A stretch of DNA of 64,000 nucleotides from Clostridiales bacterium (GTDB taxonomy: Bacteria > Bacillota > Clostridia > Christensenellales > Borkfalkiaceae): assembly GCA_015069605.1 (NCBI GenBank), contig SVII01000002.1, forward strand, positions 62,001-126,000, read 5' to 3'. Within the stretch, counting starts at the first letter, position 1; each line of letters starts with the position of its first letter. The notes below the pieces were generated by a model, which worked only from the letters and a program-made list of their open reading frames with translations, had not been told where the DNA came from and made no database searches. The position numbers and the translations under genes are program-made. Positions 52,734-61,315 of the stretch are shown in pieces.

Positions 52734-53090
52734 TTAAAATATCCCTTTCAAAAGTAACCCCACGGCAAACGCGATGACAGCAGAGACGATTGCCCAAGCC
52801 AATTTTACCGCCCAATCCCGTTTAATCTGTGTGAAATTGCGTTTAAACGCATACCCGTTGGCGCGCAGGGAAATGACGTACATCTTCTCTCCCTTTCGAT
52901 CAGACGATAAGAGTTCGAAATACTCATCCAAAGCAAGCGCGGAAAGAATTTTCTCCACCTGCTCTTCCGTATATTTTTTTCGAGGCGGCAATAAATCAAT
53001 CAGTTCCGTCGGCGAAATCAGACATATTCCCTTCTCGTGACAGAGCGAATACACCGCGTTCATGACGTCTAACTCACTTTTATTTAGCAT
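52734..53090 (-). CDS. Small membrane-anchored winged-helix-like protein
   Basis: 118 residues: a helix-turn-helix-like N-terminal domain (MLNKSELDVMNAVYSLCHEKGICLISPTELIDLL is its first half) and one C-terminal membrane helix (AWAIVSAVIAFAVGLLLKGIF). ATG at 53090 has AAAGGAGAAG upstream, directly behind a copy of the dispersed repeat. Upstream of uvrB on the same strand. Function unknown; perhaps a membrane-tethered regulator. Confidence 0.7.
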   Translation of the reverse strand: MLNKSELDVMNAVYSLCHEKGICLISPTELIDLLPPRKKYTEEQVEKILSALALDEYFELLSSDRKGEKMYVISLRANGYAFKRNFTQIKRDWAVKLAWAIVSAVIAFAVGLLLKGIF

Positions 53091-53103
53091 ATTTTCTTCT
53101 CCT

Positions 53104-53120
53104 TTCAACGCGTACCTGCC
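53104..53120 (-). repeat. Dispersed intergenic repeat, copy 6
   Basis: Minus strand GGCAGGTACGCGTTGAA; its end runs into the ribosome binding site of the gene at 52734-53090. Confidence 0.75.
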
Positions 53121-53134
53121 TGCCACATTTATTT

Positions 53135-53151
53135 TTCAACGCGTACCTGCC
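53135..53151 (-). repeat. Dispersed intergenic repeat, copy 7
   Basis: Minus strand GGCAGGTACGCGTTGAA, 31 bases from copy 6, same orientation. Confidence 0.75.
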
Positions 53152-53279
53152 CTATCCTTTCCTATTTAGTATTTGCTGGTGACAGTTCTTTCATTCGTAA
53201 AATTTTTCCACGTTTTTTAGGTTTTTTGATGATTTTTTATATTTTTTTTCGTCTAACACTATCTTTTTTAGGAAAAATA

Positions 53280-53288
53280 TGTTATAAT
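53280..53288 (+). promoter_or_regulatory. Extended -10 promoter of the phospholipase-UMF1 pair
   Basis: TGTTATAAT, about 30 bases upstream of the start codon; no clear -35. Confidence 0.55.
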
Positions 53289-53319
53289 ATAGGCAATGAT
53301 TTGATAGAGGTAACTTGTT

Positions 53320-54156
53320 ATGCCTGCATTATACGCACACAATCGGTTTGGAGAGGACGTCCTCGCGACCATGCCCCCTGCCTTGAAAGGATTTTTCGAA
53401 AAATATACAGAAGCCTTCCATCTTGGCTTGCAGGGGCCCGACATCTTGTTCTATTACAAGCCCTTGACAAAAAACACCATTAAAAAATACGGTATGGCGT
53501 TGCATCATGAAACGGGTAGAGGGTTTTATCTCGAAGCGGCGGAACGTATTTTCAACGACGAAAAGAATAAAACCGAAGACGGAACATTCTTCCCCGACAC
53601 TGCTTATGCCGCGTATATCGGCGGTATGATTTGCCACTTTACGTTGGATTGCTCGTTGCACGGTCTTATCAACGAAAAAACGACGGAAAAAACGACGCAT
53701 GGCAAGATTGAATCGGAATTTGATAAATATTTAATGAGAATGGATGGTAAAGCCATTCGCGGCGTCAACAACGCAGGACATTTGACGGATAAAAACGGTA
53801 CGGCGGAGGCCTGCGCGGAAGCGTACGACATCGACCTGCCCGAAATCAAGCGTTGCATCAAAACCATTCGCCGTATCAACGGCTGGTTCGGCGCAAAAAG
53901 CGAAGCTTTTCACGTCTTTGCTCACGCCTTTTTGACGTTGGCGCGTATGGAAAGAAAATTCGGGGATATGTTTTTGCACAAAAAGGACGACCCCAACTGC
54001 GCGAAATTGAACGAAAAACTCTATAAACGCTATAAAACGGCAATTCCGAAAGCGAGCGCCGTGTTGGAAGAATATTTTACAAATCTTCCCCTTTGTGTTA
54101 AAAATAAACAGCTTAACGCGCTGTTTAAAAATACTTATGCAGGAGATAACGCATAA
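53320..54156 (+). CDS. Zinc-dependent phospholipase C-like protein
   Basis: 278 residues. LGLQGPDILFYY, HHETG and ICHFTLDCSLHG with several His/Asp match the zinc-dependent phospholipase C/S1-P1 nuclease-like family in its clostridial cytosolic form. No signal peptide, so it probably acts inside the cell or is not a classical secreted lecithinase. Its stop overlaps the ATG of the transporter by one base, so translation is coupled. Confidence 0.82.
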   Translation: MPALYAHNRFGEDVLATMPPALKGFFEKYTEAFHLGLQGPDILFYYKPLTKNTIKKYGMALHHETGRGFYLEAAERIFNDEKNKTEDGTFFPDTAYAAYIGGMICHFTLDCSLHGLINEKTTEKTTHGKIESEFDKYLMRMDGKAIRGVNNAGHLTDKNGTAEACAEAYDIDLPEIKRCIKTIRRINGWFGAKSEAFHVFAHAFLTLARMERKFGDMFLHKKDDPNCAKLNEKLYKRYKTAIPKASAVLEEYFTNLPLCVKNKQLNALFKNTYAGDNA

Positions 54157-55547
54157 TGGAACAAAACGTAGAAAACGTACAAACTGTACAAGCTCCACCC
54201 CTTGCCGCAAACGGCAAACTGACGAAGAAGGAAAAGAACTGGATTTTGTATGACGTCGCGAACTCGGCATACACCTTGCTTGCCACGGCGTTGCTTGCTT
54301 TCTATTTCGACTTCCTCTCCCCCTCGGAAAGTCTGACGACGGTGTGGGGTTCGGTCAACGTCATCGTTACGATCATTGCCGTAATTCTTTGCCCGATCAT
54401 GGGTACGTATGCAGACTTCAGCCAAAAACGGAAAGTGTTTGCCATTTTTGCCAGCATCGGTATCGTCGGCTGTACTTTGCTTTCGATTTTTAGCGCAATG
54501 AAGAGCCTTGCGTTTGCAGGTATTCTTTTCTTGGTCGTATATATTATTACGGAAGTGGGCTACACTTCGGCGAACGTATTTTACGATTCCATGCTCTCCG
54601 ACATCACGACGGACGAGAAAATGCACAAAGTGTCCGCAAATGGTTACGCTTGGGGCTATATCGGTAGCTGTATCCCCTTTATCGTTTGTTTGGTGCTGTA
54701 TATCCTTGGGGATATGGTTCTTGTGACCAAAGTGGACGGCATTGTTACGGACAAGCCTTTCCTCGGCATCGCGTACACCCTTTGCTGTTTGGTGACGGCG
54801 GTTTGGTGGTTTATCTTTACCCTGCCCCTTTATAAGAGTTATCAACAAACGAACTTCATGCCCAAGCCCGAAAAACCCGTCAAGGAAACCTTCGTACGTT
54901 TGGGTTCCATCTTCAAGGAATTGGCGAAAAACAAAAAGGCTTTGTTCTTCTTGATCGCGTATTTCTTCTATATCGACGGCGTACATACCATTATTAAAAT
55001 GGCAATGAGTATCGGGAAAGACTTGCAATTTGAAAACTTCGGTACGGTAAAATTGGTTATCGCGTTATTCGTTACGCAAATCGTAGCTTTCCCTTGCGCG
55101 ATCATCTTTGGGAAATTGTCCTCGAAATATAAATCCAACAAATTGTTGGTGGCTTGTATCGCAGCATACACGGCAATTGGTATTCTTGCCGTATTCCTTA
55201 GACAAGAATGGCAATTCTGGGCGATGGCAGTCGGCGTTGGTATGTTCCAAGGCGGTGTACAAGCTATGTCCCGTTCCTATTTCACCAAGATTATTCCCAG
55301 CGAAAAAACGGGGGAATATTTCGGTATTTACGACATCTTCGGCAAGAGCGCGGCAATCGTCGGTGTGGGCTTGATCTCCCTTTTGAGTGGATTCTTCCCC
55401 TTGGCGGAACGTTTCTCCATCTTCAACATTGCATTGCTTCCTTTGCCCATTCTCTTCCTCGTTGGTTTGGTATTCTTCTTGCTTTCGATGAAAATCCCCG
55501 CCGATCCTAACAGCAAGCTGGCGGAAGAAGAACGCACGAAGCTGTAA
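54156..55547 (+). CDS. UMF1/Atg22-type MFS transporter
   Basis: 463 residues, about 12 membrane helices. WILYDVANSAYTLLATALLAFYF near the N-terminus, GTYADFSQKRK loop and YFTKIIPSEKTGEYFGIYDIFGKSAA are characteristic of the UMF1 family, related to the vacuolar Atg22 effluxer. Substrate unknown. Coupled to the phospholipase-like gene, so a lipid breakdown product is one possible cargo (inference). Confidence 0.88.
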   Translation: MEQNVENVQTVQAPPLAANGKLTKKEKNWILYDVANSAYTLLATALLAFYFDFLSPSESLTTVWGSVNVIVTIIAVILCPIMGTYADFSQKRKVFAIFASIGIVGCTLLSIFSAMKSLAFAGILFLVVYIITEVGYTSANVFYDSMLSDITTDEKMHKVSANGYAWGYIGSCIPFIVCLVLYILGDMVLVTKVDGIVTDKPFLGIAYTLCCLVTAVWWFIFTLPLYKSYQQTNFMPKPEKPVKETFVRLGSIFKELAKNKKALFFLIAYFFYIDGVHTIIKMAMSIGKDLQFENFGTVKLVIALFVTQIVAFPCAIIFGKLSSKYKSNKLLVACIAAYTAIGILAVFLRQEWQFWAMAVGVGMFQGGVQAMSRSYFTKIIPSEKTGEYFGIYDIFGKSAAIVGVGLISLLSGFFPLAERFSIFNIALLPLPILFLVGLVFFLLSMKIPADPNSKLAEEERTKL

Positions 55548-55552
55548 TCGCT

Positions 55553-55575
55553 TCATTGCATACCTGGTATGCCCA
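55553..55575 (-). repeat. Dispersed intergenic repeat, degenerate copy 8
   Basis: TTCATTGCATACCTGGTATGCCC on plus; shares GCATACCTG and ends in a local GCATACC/GGTATGC palindrome. Confidence 0.4.
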
Positions 55576-55586
55576 TTTAAGAGAAA

Positions 55587-55618
55587 AACCGCTCGTTTTC
55601 ACACGAGCGGTTCTTTTT
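55587..55618 (+). terminator. Terminator of the UMF1 gene
   Basis: AACCGCTCGT / ACGAGCGGTT stem then CTTTTT; also usable by the convergent small gene. Confidence 0.9.
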
Positions 55619-55621
55619 GTG

Positions 55622-55900
55622 CTATTCCGTAATTTTCCCCATAACGTCCAACGCCATTAAAAAACCAAAACGAAATCCTTCCACGAAATGATTTTCTACC
55701 TCTTCACATTGCATATTTCCTTTCGCCCATACAAATTCGTCATATAGTGTCAACGCCTCAGGATTATTCTTCCACTTTTCTCGTATTTCTTCGTCTTTTT
55801 TCACCACTTCTGAAAGCGCTTTTTTGTATTTTTCGCTTTGCGGTATTAACTCCTGCAAGCCATTCTCCCCATAATATATTTGTGCAATCGGTGATTTCAT
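55622..55900 (-). CDS. Small protein of the XRE-linked pair (DUF6809-like), copy B
   Basis: 92 residues from the ATG at 55900 (AGGAG 9 bases upstream; another ATG at 55906 is too close). Helical and charged, ends ENHFVEGFRFGFLMALDVMGK, similar in pattern to the C-terminus of copy A at 28570-28851. Divergent from an XRE gene with a palindrome in its promoter spacer. Function unknown. Confidence 0.72.
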   Translation of the reverse strand: MKSPIAQIYYGENGLQELIPQSEKYKKALSEVVKKDEEIREKWKNNPEALTLYDEFVWAKGNMQCEEVENHFVEGFRFGFLMALDVMGKITE

Positions 55901-55925
55901 TTCCATATTCTCCTTGTTTTTATAT

Positions 55926-55955
55926 ATTATATGATACAAATTTGTATTTTGTCAA
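55926..55955 (-). promoter_or_regulatory. Promoter with operator palindrome for copy B
   Basis: TTGACA (55950-55955) N18 TATAAT (55926-55931) on the minus strand. The spacer contains the perfect palindrome ATACAAATTTGTAT (55934-55947); a related ATAC...GTAT pair lies at 55965-55978, next to the XRE start. Confidence 0.8.
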
Positions 55956-55987
55956 ACATTTTTGATACGTTTTTGTATAATTAAGGT

Positions 55988-56200
55988 ATGGAATATAATT
56001 TTAAAAATAATAAAATTGCAGAATTAAGAAAAGGGTTAAAACTTTCCCAAAGGGCACTCGCCAAAGAAATAGGAACGAGCCAAGCAAATTTATCGCGTTG
56101 GGAGCAGGGAATCAACGAACCCAGCATTGTAGAATGTTGGAAATTAGCAGACTATTTCGACGTCACCATTGACGTTTTATGTGGTCGTAAAGAATATTAA
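55988..56200 (+). CDS. XRE-family transcriptional regulator (70 aa)
   Basis: Helix-turn-helix protein: IAELRKGLKLSQRALAKEIGTSQANLSRWEQG is the DNA-binding unit, ending DVLCGRKEY. Starts immediately after the divergent promoter, likely autoregulated through ATAC...GTAT boxes. Same size and arrangement as the XRE at 28264-28464, but a different operator. Confidence 0.92.
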   Translation: MEYNFKNNKIAELRKGLKLSQRALAKEIGTSQANLSRWEQGINEPSIVECWKLADYFDVTIDVLCGRKEY

Positions 56201-56227
56201 ATTTTTTTGTCGTTATTTTATATGTAA

Positions 56228-56258
56228 AAAACCGCTCGTTTGAGCGGTTTTTATTTTC
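56228..56258. terminator. Bidirectional terminator, XRE/ridA
   Basis: AAAACCGCTC / GAGCGGTTTT stem with T tracts on both sides; stem sequence nearly the same as the one at 55587-55612. Confidence 0.85.
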
Positions 56259-56280
56259 ACATTTTTGCTTTTTGCTCTTT

Positions 56281-56661
56281 TTACAACGTTGCGATAACTT
56301 CCACTTCCACAAGCACGTTTTTAGGCAACGTTTTCACAGCGACGCAGCTTCTTGCAGGTTTTTCGGTGAAGTATTTTGCATATACGCCATTGAACGCTGC
56401 AAAATCCCCCATGTCCGCCAAAAAACAAGTCGTTTTAATCGCTTTTTCAAAGCTCGTGCCTGCGGCTTTTAACACTTCGCCGAGGTTTTTCATGACCTGT
56501 TCCGCCTGTTCTTCAATCGTCACCGCTTCAATTTCGCCGTTTGCGGGATTGATAGGGATTTGTCCCGAAGTGAACACCATGTCCCCGAATACGATAGCCT
56601 GCGAATACGGGCCGATCGCCGCGGGAGCTTTTTCCGTTGATACTTTCTTCAATTCTGCCAT
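56281..56661 (-). CDS. ridA: Enamine/imine deaminase RidA
   Basis: 126 residues of the YjgF/UK114 family: IGPYSQAIVFGDMVFTSGQIP, CFLADMGDFAAFN and PARSCVAVKTLP with the catalytic Arg. Hydrolyses 2-aminoacrylate and 2-aminocrotonate released by PLP enzymes. Directly after ilvA (21 bases), whose product it detoxifies. AAGGAG 9 bases upstream. Confidence 0.97.
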   Translation of the reverse strand: MAELKKVSTEKAPAAIGPYSQAIVFGDMVFTSGQIPINPANGEIEAVTIEEQAEQVMKNLGEVLKAAGTSFEKAIKTTCFLADMGDFAAFNGVYAKYFTEKPARSCVAVKTLPKNVLVEVEVIATL

Positions 56662-56682
56662 TTTATTTTTCTCCTTATGATT

Positions 56683-57876
56683 TTACAACAACTTAAATCC
56701 AGCGTTCGTCAATGCGTCGCGGATTTTTTGTACGTGTTCGTGATTTCTCGTTTCCAACGTGATACGCATACAGCAACCGTTGACGTCCGAGCCTTCGCAC
56801 GCGCGTTCATGCCGTACAGACGTAAAGTTTCCGCCCTGCTCTGCAATAATGCCCGCCACTTCTTTCAGTTGCCCAGGTTTATCCGTCAATTCAATCGCAA
56901 GCTGACAATTTCTACCCGAAATCAACAATCCACGGGAAATAACTCTGGAAAGAATGGTCACGTCGATATTGCCGCCCGACACGACGCAAACGGCTTTTTT
57001 GCCCTGCAAATCAATCTTGCCAAACATTGCCGCCGCCACAGCGACCGCACCCGCGCCTTCAGCGACCAGTTTATGTTTCTCCATCAACGCCAAAATCGCC
57101 GCCGAGATTTCATCTTCCGTCACCGTCACAATTTCGTCCACGTATTTACAGCAAAGTTCATAGGTAAGGTTGCCAGGTTTTTTGACGGCAATCCCGTCCG
57201 CAATTGTCGAAACGGAAGGCAATTCCTCAATTTCACCGTGCGCCACAGAATTACGCATAGACGGCGCGCCCTGCGCCTCTACGCCGTACACTTTGATATT
57301 CGGATTGAGCGTTTTTAACGTGAATGCAATCCCCGAAATCAAGCCGCCGCCCCCAATGGGAACAACTACCGCGTCCATATCCGCTACTTGTTCCATGAGT
57401 TCTAATGCAATCGTACCCTGTCCTGCGATAACGTCCTCATCGTCGAAAGGATGTAAAAAGCTATACCCATTCTCGTCGCGAAGCTGCAACGCTTTTTGAT
57501 ACGCGTCGTCGTAAACACCCTCGACAAGACACACTTCCGCGCCATAGCTTTTGGTAGCTTCCACTTTGGAAATGGGCGCGCCTGCAGGCAAGCAAATCAC
57601 TGCTTTGATGCCGTTTTTCCGCGCCGCCAACGCTACGCCTTGCGCGTGGTTGCCCGCGGAACAAGCAATCACACCGCGCGCCTTTTCTTCTTCGGAAAGG
57701 CAGGTCATTTTATAATACGCGCCGCGCACCTTAAACGAACCCGTCACCTGTAAGTTTTCCGTTTTTAAATACAAATCCGCACCAGGACAGAGTTTCGGAG
57801 CGTAAATCACGCCCGTTTTTCTCGCTACGCCTTGCAGTGCTTCACTTGCGCGTTGCACCTTATCAATCGTCAGCAT
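56683..57876 (-). CDS. ilvA: Threonine ammonia-lyase with C-terminal ACT domain
   Basis: PLP fold type II. K49 in GSFKVRGAYYK binds PLP, SAGNHAQG and GGGGLISG (175-182) hold the phosphate. The C-terminal 75 residues are a single ACT domain (LAIELTDKPGQLKEVAGII ... NHEHVQKIRDAL). The 397 aa length with one ACT domain fits the clostridial TdcB/IlvA type. Makes 2-oxobutanoate from threonine, via an enamine handled by RidA downstream. Confidence 0.95.
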   Translation of the reverse strand: MLTIDKVQRASEALQGVARKTGVIYAPKLCPGADLYLKTENLQVTGSFKVRGAYYKMTCLSEEEKARGVIACSAGNHAQGVALAARKNGIKAVICLPAGAPISKVEATKSYGAEVCLVEGVYDDAYQKALQLRDENGYSFLHPFDDEDVIAGQGTIALELMEQVADMDAVVVPIGGGGLISGIAFTLKTLNPNIKVYGVEAQGAPSMRNSVAHGEIEELPSVSTIADGIAVKKPGNLTYELCCKYVDEIVTVTEDEISAAILALMEKHKLVAEGAGAVAVAAAMFGKIDLQGKKAVCVVSGGNIDVTILSRVISRGLLISGRNCQLAIELTDKPGQLKEVAGIIAEQGGNFTSVRHERACEGSDVNGCCMRITLETRNHEHVQKIRDALTNAGFKLL

Positions 57877-58060
57877 TTTTCACCTCATATTTTTAGACAT
57901 GGTACGTCCTTTTCTCTTTTGAAAGGGAAACCAAGCCACCTTATTTTCTTAAAAATAATCATACCACACGCCATTCGGTTTGTCAATATTTTATAAGGAA
58001 ATATTTTCATTTTTTACAAATTTTCCTTGCCTCGAAACGCTGGATTTTTCCTTGAAAAAC

Positions 58061-58069
58061 TGTTATAAT
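58061..58069 (+). promoter_or_regulatory. Extended -10 promoter of galM
   Basis: TGTTATAAT, about 30 bases upstream of the ATG; weak -35. Confidence 0.5.
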
Positions 58070-58099
58070 ATTCCTATATAAAAGCAAATGGGAGTTCCT

Positions 58100-59128
58100 A
58101 TGATTACCAAAACCTATTCCTTTGAAAAAGATGGCAAAATCAACGACGTGTACACTCTTTCCAACGCCAACGGCGCGGAAGTGGACGTACTCACTTACGG
58201 CGCGCGACTCATTCGCATTTCCATGCCCGATAGAAAAGGCAAGTTTGCAGATTGCCTTGTCGGCTGCGCTCGTCCTGAAGATTATTATGAAGAAAACCCT
58301 TATTTCGGCGCAACAATCGGGCGTTTTGGCAACCGTATCAGCGGCTCATCTTTCACGATTAACGGCGAAACTTACCACGTGGAAGCCAACGAAAAAACAA
58401 ACTCTCTCCACGGCGGTTTTACAGGCAATTTCGACCGTAAAATTTGGGACGCGGAAATCGTGGGAAATCGATTAAAACTCTCCCATTTTTCCCCCGACGG
58501 TGAGGGCGGCTATCCTGGAAATATGCAGGTAACCATTTGGTTTACGTTGACCGATTCCAACGAGATTGCCATTGAATATAACGCTACGACAGACAAGGAT
58601 TGTCCTTGCAATTTGACCAACCACGCCTATTTCAATATCGGCGGTCAGGACACCGTCCTTTCCCATGAATTGATGATTAACGCTTCCAAAATCACCCCCG
58701 TGGACGAGGAGCTCATTCCCCACGGCGAGTATTTAGATATTCGCAACACGCCGTACAGTTTTATGCCCGCAAAACCTCTTGGAAAGGATATGTTTTCGGA
58801 TGCAAAACTCATCAAACAATGCGGTGGCTACGATTTTAATTACTGTTTAGATCGTATCGGTAAGGGCTTGGAGCATTTCGCCTACGTTTACGACCCTGAA
58901 TCAGGCAGGAGAATGGATTGCTACACGACGCTCCCTGGCGTACAGTTATATACGGCTTGCGCAACGGGTGGGTTTGTCGGCAAGAAAGCATACGTCAATC
59001 ATTGCGCGCTGTGTTTGGAAACGCAAGGATATCCCAACTCCCCTAACTGTCCTCAGTACCCTTCGACCATTTTGAAAGCGGGCGAAACCTATCAAGAGAT
59101 TACGGTGTATAAATTCTCCGTAAAATAA
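58100..59128 (+). CDS. galM: Aldose 1-epimerase
   Basis: 342 residues. GRFGNRISGSSF, NLTNHAYFNIGG (catalytic His) and LCLETQGYPNSPN (catalytic Glu) are the mutarotase signature. Converts anomers of glucose or galactose. The ATG at 58100 has GGGAG 6 bases upstream. Single gene with own promoter and terminator, no gal operon around. Confidence 0.95.
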   Translation: MITKTYSFEKDGKINDVYTLSNANGAEVDVLTYGARLIRISMPDRKGKFADCLVGCARPEDYYEENPYFGATIGRFGNRISGSSFTINGETYHVEANEKTNSLHGGFTGNFDRKIWDAEIVGNRLKLSHFSPDGEGGYPGNMQVTIWFTLTDSNEIAIEYNATTDKDCPCNLTNHAYFNIGGQDTVLSHELMINASKITPVDEELIPHGEYLDIRNTPYSFMPAKPLGKDMFSDAKLIKQCGGYDFNYCLDRIGKGLEHFAYVYDPESGRRMDCYTTLPGVQLYTACATGGFVGKKAYVNHCALCLETQGYPNSPNCPQYPSTILKAGETYQEITVYKFSVK

Positions 59129-59155
59129 AGGAGTTTCCTTGTTTTAACATTAACA

Positions 59156-59190
59156 AAACCGTTTGTTTTTCGGCAAGCGGTTTCTTTCTA
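59156..59190 (+). terminator. Terminator of galM
   Basis: AAACCGTTTG / CAAGCGGTTT stem followed by CTTTCT. Confidence 0.75.
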
Positions 59191-59253
59191 CATTTTTCAC
59201 AAAACTTTTTCCTTTTTCACGCCTTTCCCCCCTTCTTTTAGCCGTTATCACTA

Positions 59254-59282
59254 TTGACAAAAAAGGAAAATTAAGGTATAAT
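59254..59282 (+). promoter_or_regulatory. Consensus promoter of the DUF1538-PII-PII operon
   Basis: TTGACA (59254-59259) N17 TATAAT (59277-59282). The leader to the first ATG is about 75 bases. Confidence 0.8.
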
Positions 59283-59364
59283 AATGATAGTGTCGTTTGA
59301 CTTTACGCAAACGCCGCGTTTTTTCATAAATGATTGTAAAAAATACGCTTTTTAGGTGATCGAT

Positions 59365-60888
59365 ATGCTGAAAGCTCTGCTGACAAAATTTAAAGAAGCG
59401 ACCGTTTCGGTTTTGCCCGTGACGGTGATTGTTTTGCTTCTCAATTTTACTCCGCTCGTCAATTTCACGGCAAAGGAATTGTGGGTGTTTGTCGGCGCGG
59501 CAATCGCATTGATTATAGGTATGTCCTTGTTCAACCTCGGCGCAGACATCGCTATGACCCCTATGGGCGAACAAATTGGTTCAGGACTTTCTAAATCGGG
59601 GAAATTTAAAACCTTGCTGTTGATCTGCTTCGTAATGGGCTTGTTTATCACGATTGCAGAACCCGATCTTTCCGTTTTGGCTGAACAAGTTGCCAGCTTT
59701 ATCGACCCCACCCTGTTGAAAATCACAATCGGCGTAGGTGTGGGATTATTTCTTGTGCTGGGCATTGTAAAAATCGTTTTCCGCGTCAGTTTGTCGTGGA
59801 TGCTGACTTTCTTTTATATGTTGTTGTTTGCGCTTGTTTCCATCGTAATCGTTGCAGGCGGTGGCGAACAATTCCTCCCCCTTGCTTTCGATTCGGGCGG
59901 CGTTACAACCGGCCCCATCACCGTACCTTTTATCATGGCACTCGGCGTGGGTGTTGCGACGACGCTTGGGGACAAACGGCAACGTGAAAACAATTTCGGG
60001 TTTATCGCGCTTTGTTCGATTGGTCCGATTTTGGCGGTGATGATGCTTGGCGCGGTTTCCAAAGGCGAGATTGATTACGAAGTTTCTACCTATCCCATGC
60101 ACGCGGAATTTATTGAAATTGTCAAATCTTTCTTAGATACAATGTTGGAAGTCGGTATCGCGCTTGCCCCCATCGTCTTGTTCTTCTTTATTTTGCAAGC
60201 GATTTTTATGCAATCCTCAAAGAAACGTTTAAAACAAATTATTATCGGTATTTTTTACACCTTCTTTGGATTGGTAATTTTCCTTACGTCCGTCCACGTC
60301 GGCTTTATGCCCATCGGGTATAAAATGGGTACACAGCTAGCGACAAACAATCCCGTAGTGATGGTGGTGATGGCGTTTATTCTCGGTTTTGCGGTAGTTC
60401 TTGCCGAACCTGCCATTCACGTCCTTAATAAACAAGTGGAAACGGTTACAGGCGGCGCAATTAGCAAACGTTCTATGTTGATTGCTTTGTCCGTCGGTGT
60501 CGGCGCGTCTATCGGACTTTCCGTCATCCGCGTCATCTTTGATTTCAGTATTTTGTATTATTTGATTCCAGGGTATTTCCTCTCCCTTGGGCTTTCGTTC
60601 TTCGTACCTAAGCTGTACACGGCGATTGCATTTGACTCGGGCGGCGTAGCCAGCGGGCCTTTGACTTCCACTTTTATCCTGCCTTTTATCGTCGGTATTT
60701 GTTTCGTATTACAACCCGAAAAAATCTTACTGGATGCATTCGGGCTTGTGGCGATGGTTGCTATGACCCCCTTAATCACCATTCAGGTGTTGGGCTTTAG
60801 AGCCGTTGCCGCAAGGCATATCAAAGAAAAAATCGCCATGAAGCGCATCTTGAGCGCGGACGACGAACAAATCATTCAATTTATGTAA
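59365..60888 (+). CDS. DUF1538 family membrane transporter-like protein
   Basis: 507 residues with about 12 membrane helices and an internal duplication. The first half has GLFITIAEPDLSVLAEQV and FDSGGVTTGPITVPFIMALG; the second has GFAVVLAEPAIHVLNKQV and FDSGGVASGPLTSTFILPFI. The paired AEP and DSGGV(T/A)(T/S)GP motifs probably line a substrate path. Substrate unknown. ATG at 59365 preferred over a GTG 9 bases earlier. Two P-II-like genes follow, which suggests control by nucleotide binding as for AmtB-GlnK. Confidence 0.85.
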   Translation: MLKALLTKFKEATVSVLPVTVIVLLLNFTPLVNFTAKELWVFVGAAIALIIGMSLFNLGADIAMTPMGEQIGSGLSKSGKFKTLLLICFVMGLFITIAEPDLSVLAEQVASFIDPTLLKITIGVGVGLFLVLGIVKIVFRVSLSWMLTFFYMLLFALVSIVIVAGGGEQFLPLAFDSGGVTTGPITVPFIMALGVGVATTLGDKRQRENNFGFIALCSIGPILAVMMLGAVSKGEIDYEVSTYPMHAEFIEIVKSFLDTMLEVGIALAPIVLFFFILQAIFMQSSKKRLKQIIIGIFYTFFGLVIFLTSVHVGFMPIGYKMGTQLATNNPVVMVVMAFILGFAVVLAEPAIHVLNKQVETVTGGAISKRSMLIALSVGVGASIGLSVIRVIFDFSILYYLIPGYFLSLGLSFFVPKLYTAIAFDSGGVASGPLTSTFILPFIVGICFVLQPEKILLDAFGLVAMVAMTPLITIQVLGFRAVAARHIKEKIAMKRILSADDEQIIQFM

Positions 60889-60895
60889 AAGGAGG

Positions 60896-60915
60896 GGGCA
60901 GGTATGCGTTCAACG
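60896..60915 (+). repeat. Dispersed intergenic repeat, copy 9, carrying a start codon
   Basis: GGGGCAGGTATGCGTTCAAC; its ATG (60904) starts the first P-II-like protein. Confidence 0.6.
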
Positions 60916-61305
60916 AAGAAAACTAAAACCAAGACAACGAAACCCGTTGCTTCCGATTTCCGTAAATTGAAACTTCTCGTCACCGTTGTCAACCGTAATA
61001 AAACGGAATTTTATATGGATTTTTTAAGCGGTTTTGAAGTCAATTTCCAAACCAGTGTTTTGGCGCAAGGCACGGCAAAATCGGAAACGTTATATATGTT
61101 AGGTCTGGAAGATTCGGACAAGAGTGTTATTTTTAGCATTGTTCGGGAAGATAGAGCCGTGGAAGCTATGCACGCTTTGGAAGACAAGTTCCACACCCTA
61201 AAAAATGGAAAAGGTATTGCTTTCACCATTCCCCTTTCCAGCGTAATTGGGGTGGCGATTTATCAATTTTTAAGCAACAGCAATGCGACCAACCGTCGCG
61301 GATAA
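60904..61305 (+). CDS. P-II-like regulatory protein, first copy
   Basis: 133 residues. A Lys/Thr-rich N-terminal extension (1-20) precedes a ferredoxin-like P-II fold: LKLLVTVVNRNKTEFYMDFL, FSIVREDRAVEAMHALEDKF and NGKGIAFTIPLSSVIGV. The T-loop Tyr of GlnB is absent. AAAGGAGG upstream. Likely binds a nucleotide or metabolite and acts on the DUF1538 protein; ligand unknown. Confidence 0.8.
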   Translation: MRSTKKTKTKTTKPVASDFRKLKLLVTVVNRNKTEFYMDFLSGFEVNFQTSVLAQGTAKSETLYMLGLEDSDKSVIFSIVREDRAVEAMHALEDKFHTLKNGKGIAFTIPLSSVIGVAIYQFLSNSNATNRRG

Positions 61306-61315
61306 GGAGAAAATT

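Noticed and set aside
53104..53151. Two equal repeats 31 bases apart as a mini CRISPR
   Set aside because: Repeat core is 17 bases, only two units, other copies are scattered singly, no cas genes.
55587..56258. Insertion sequence bounded by the two similar hairpins
   Set aside because: No transposase; both hairpins have T runs and behave as terminators.
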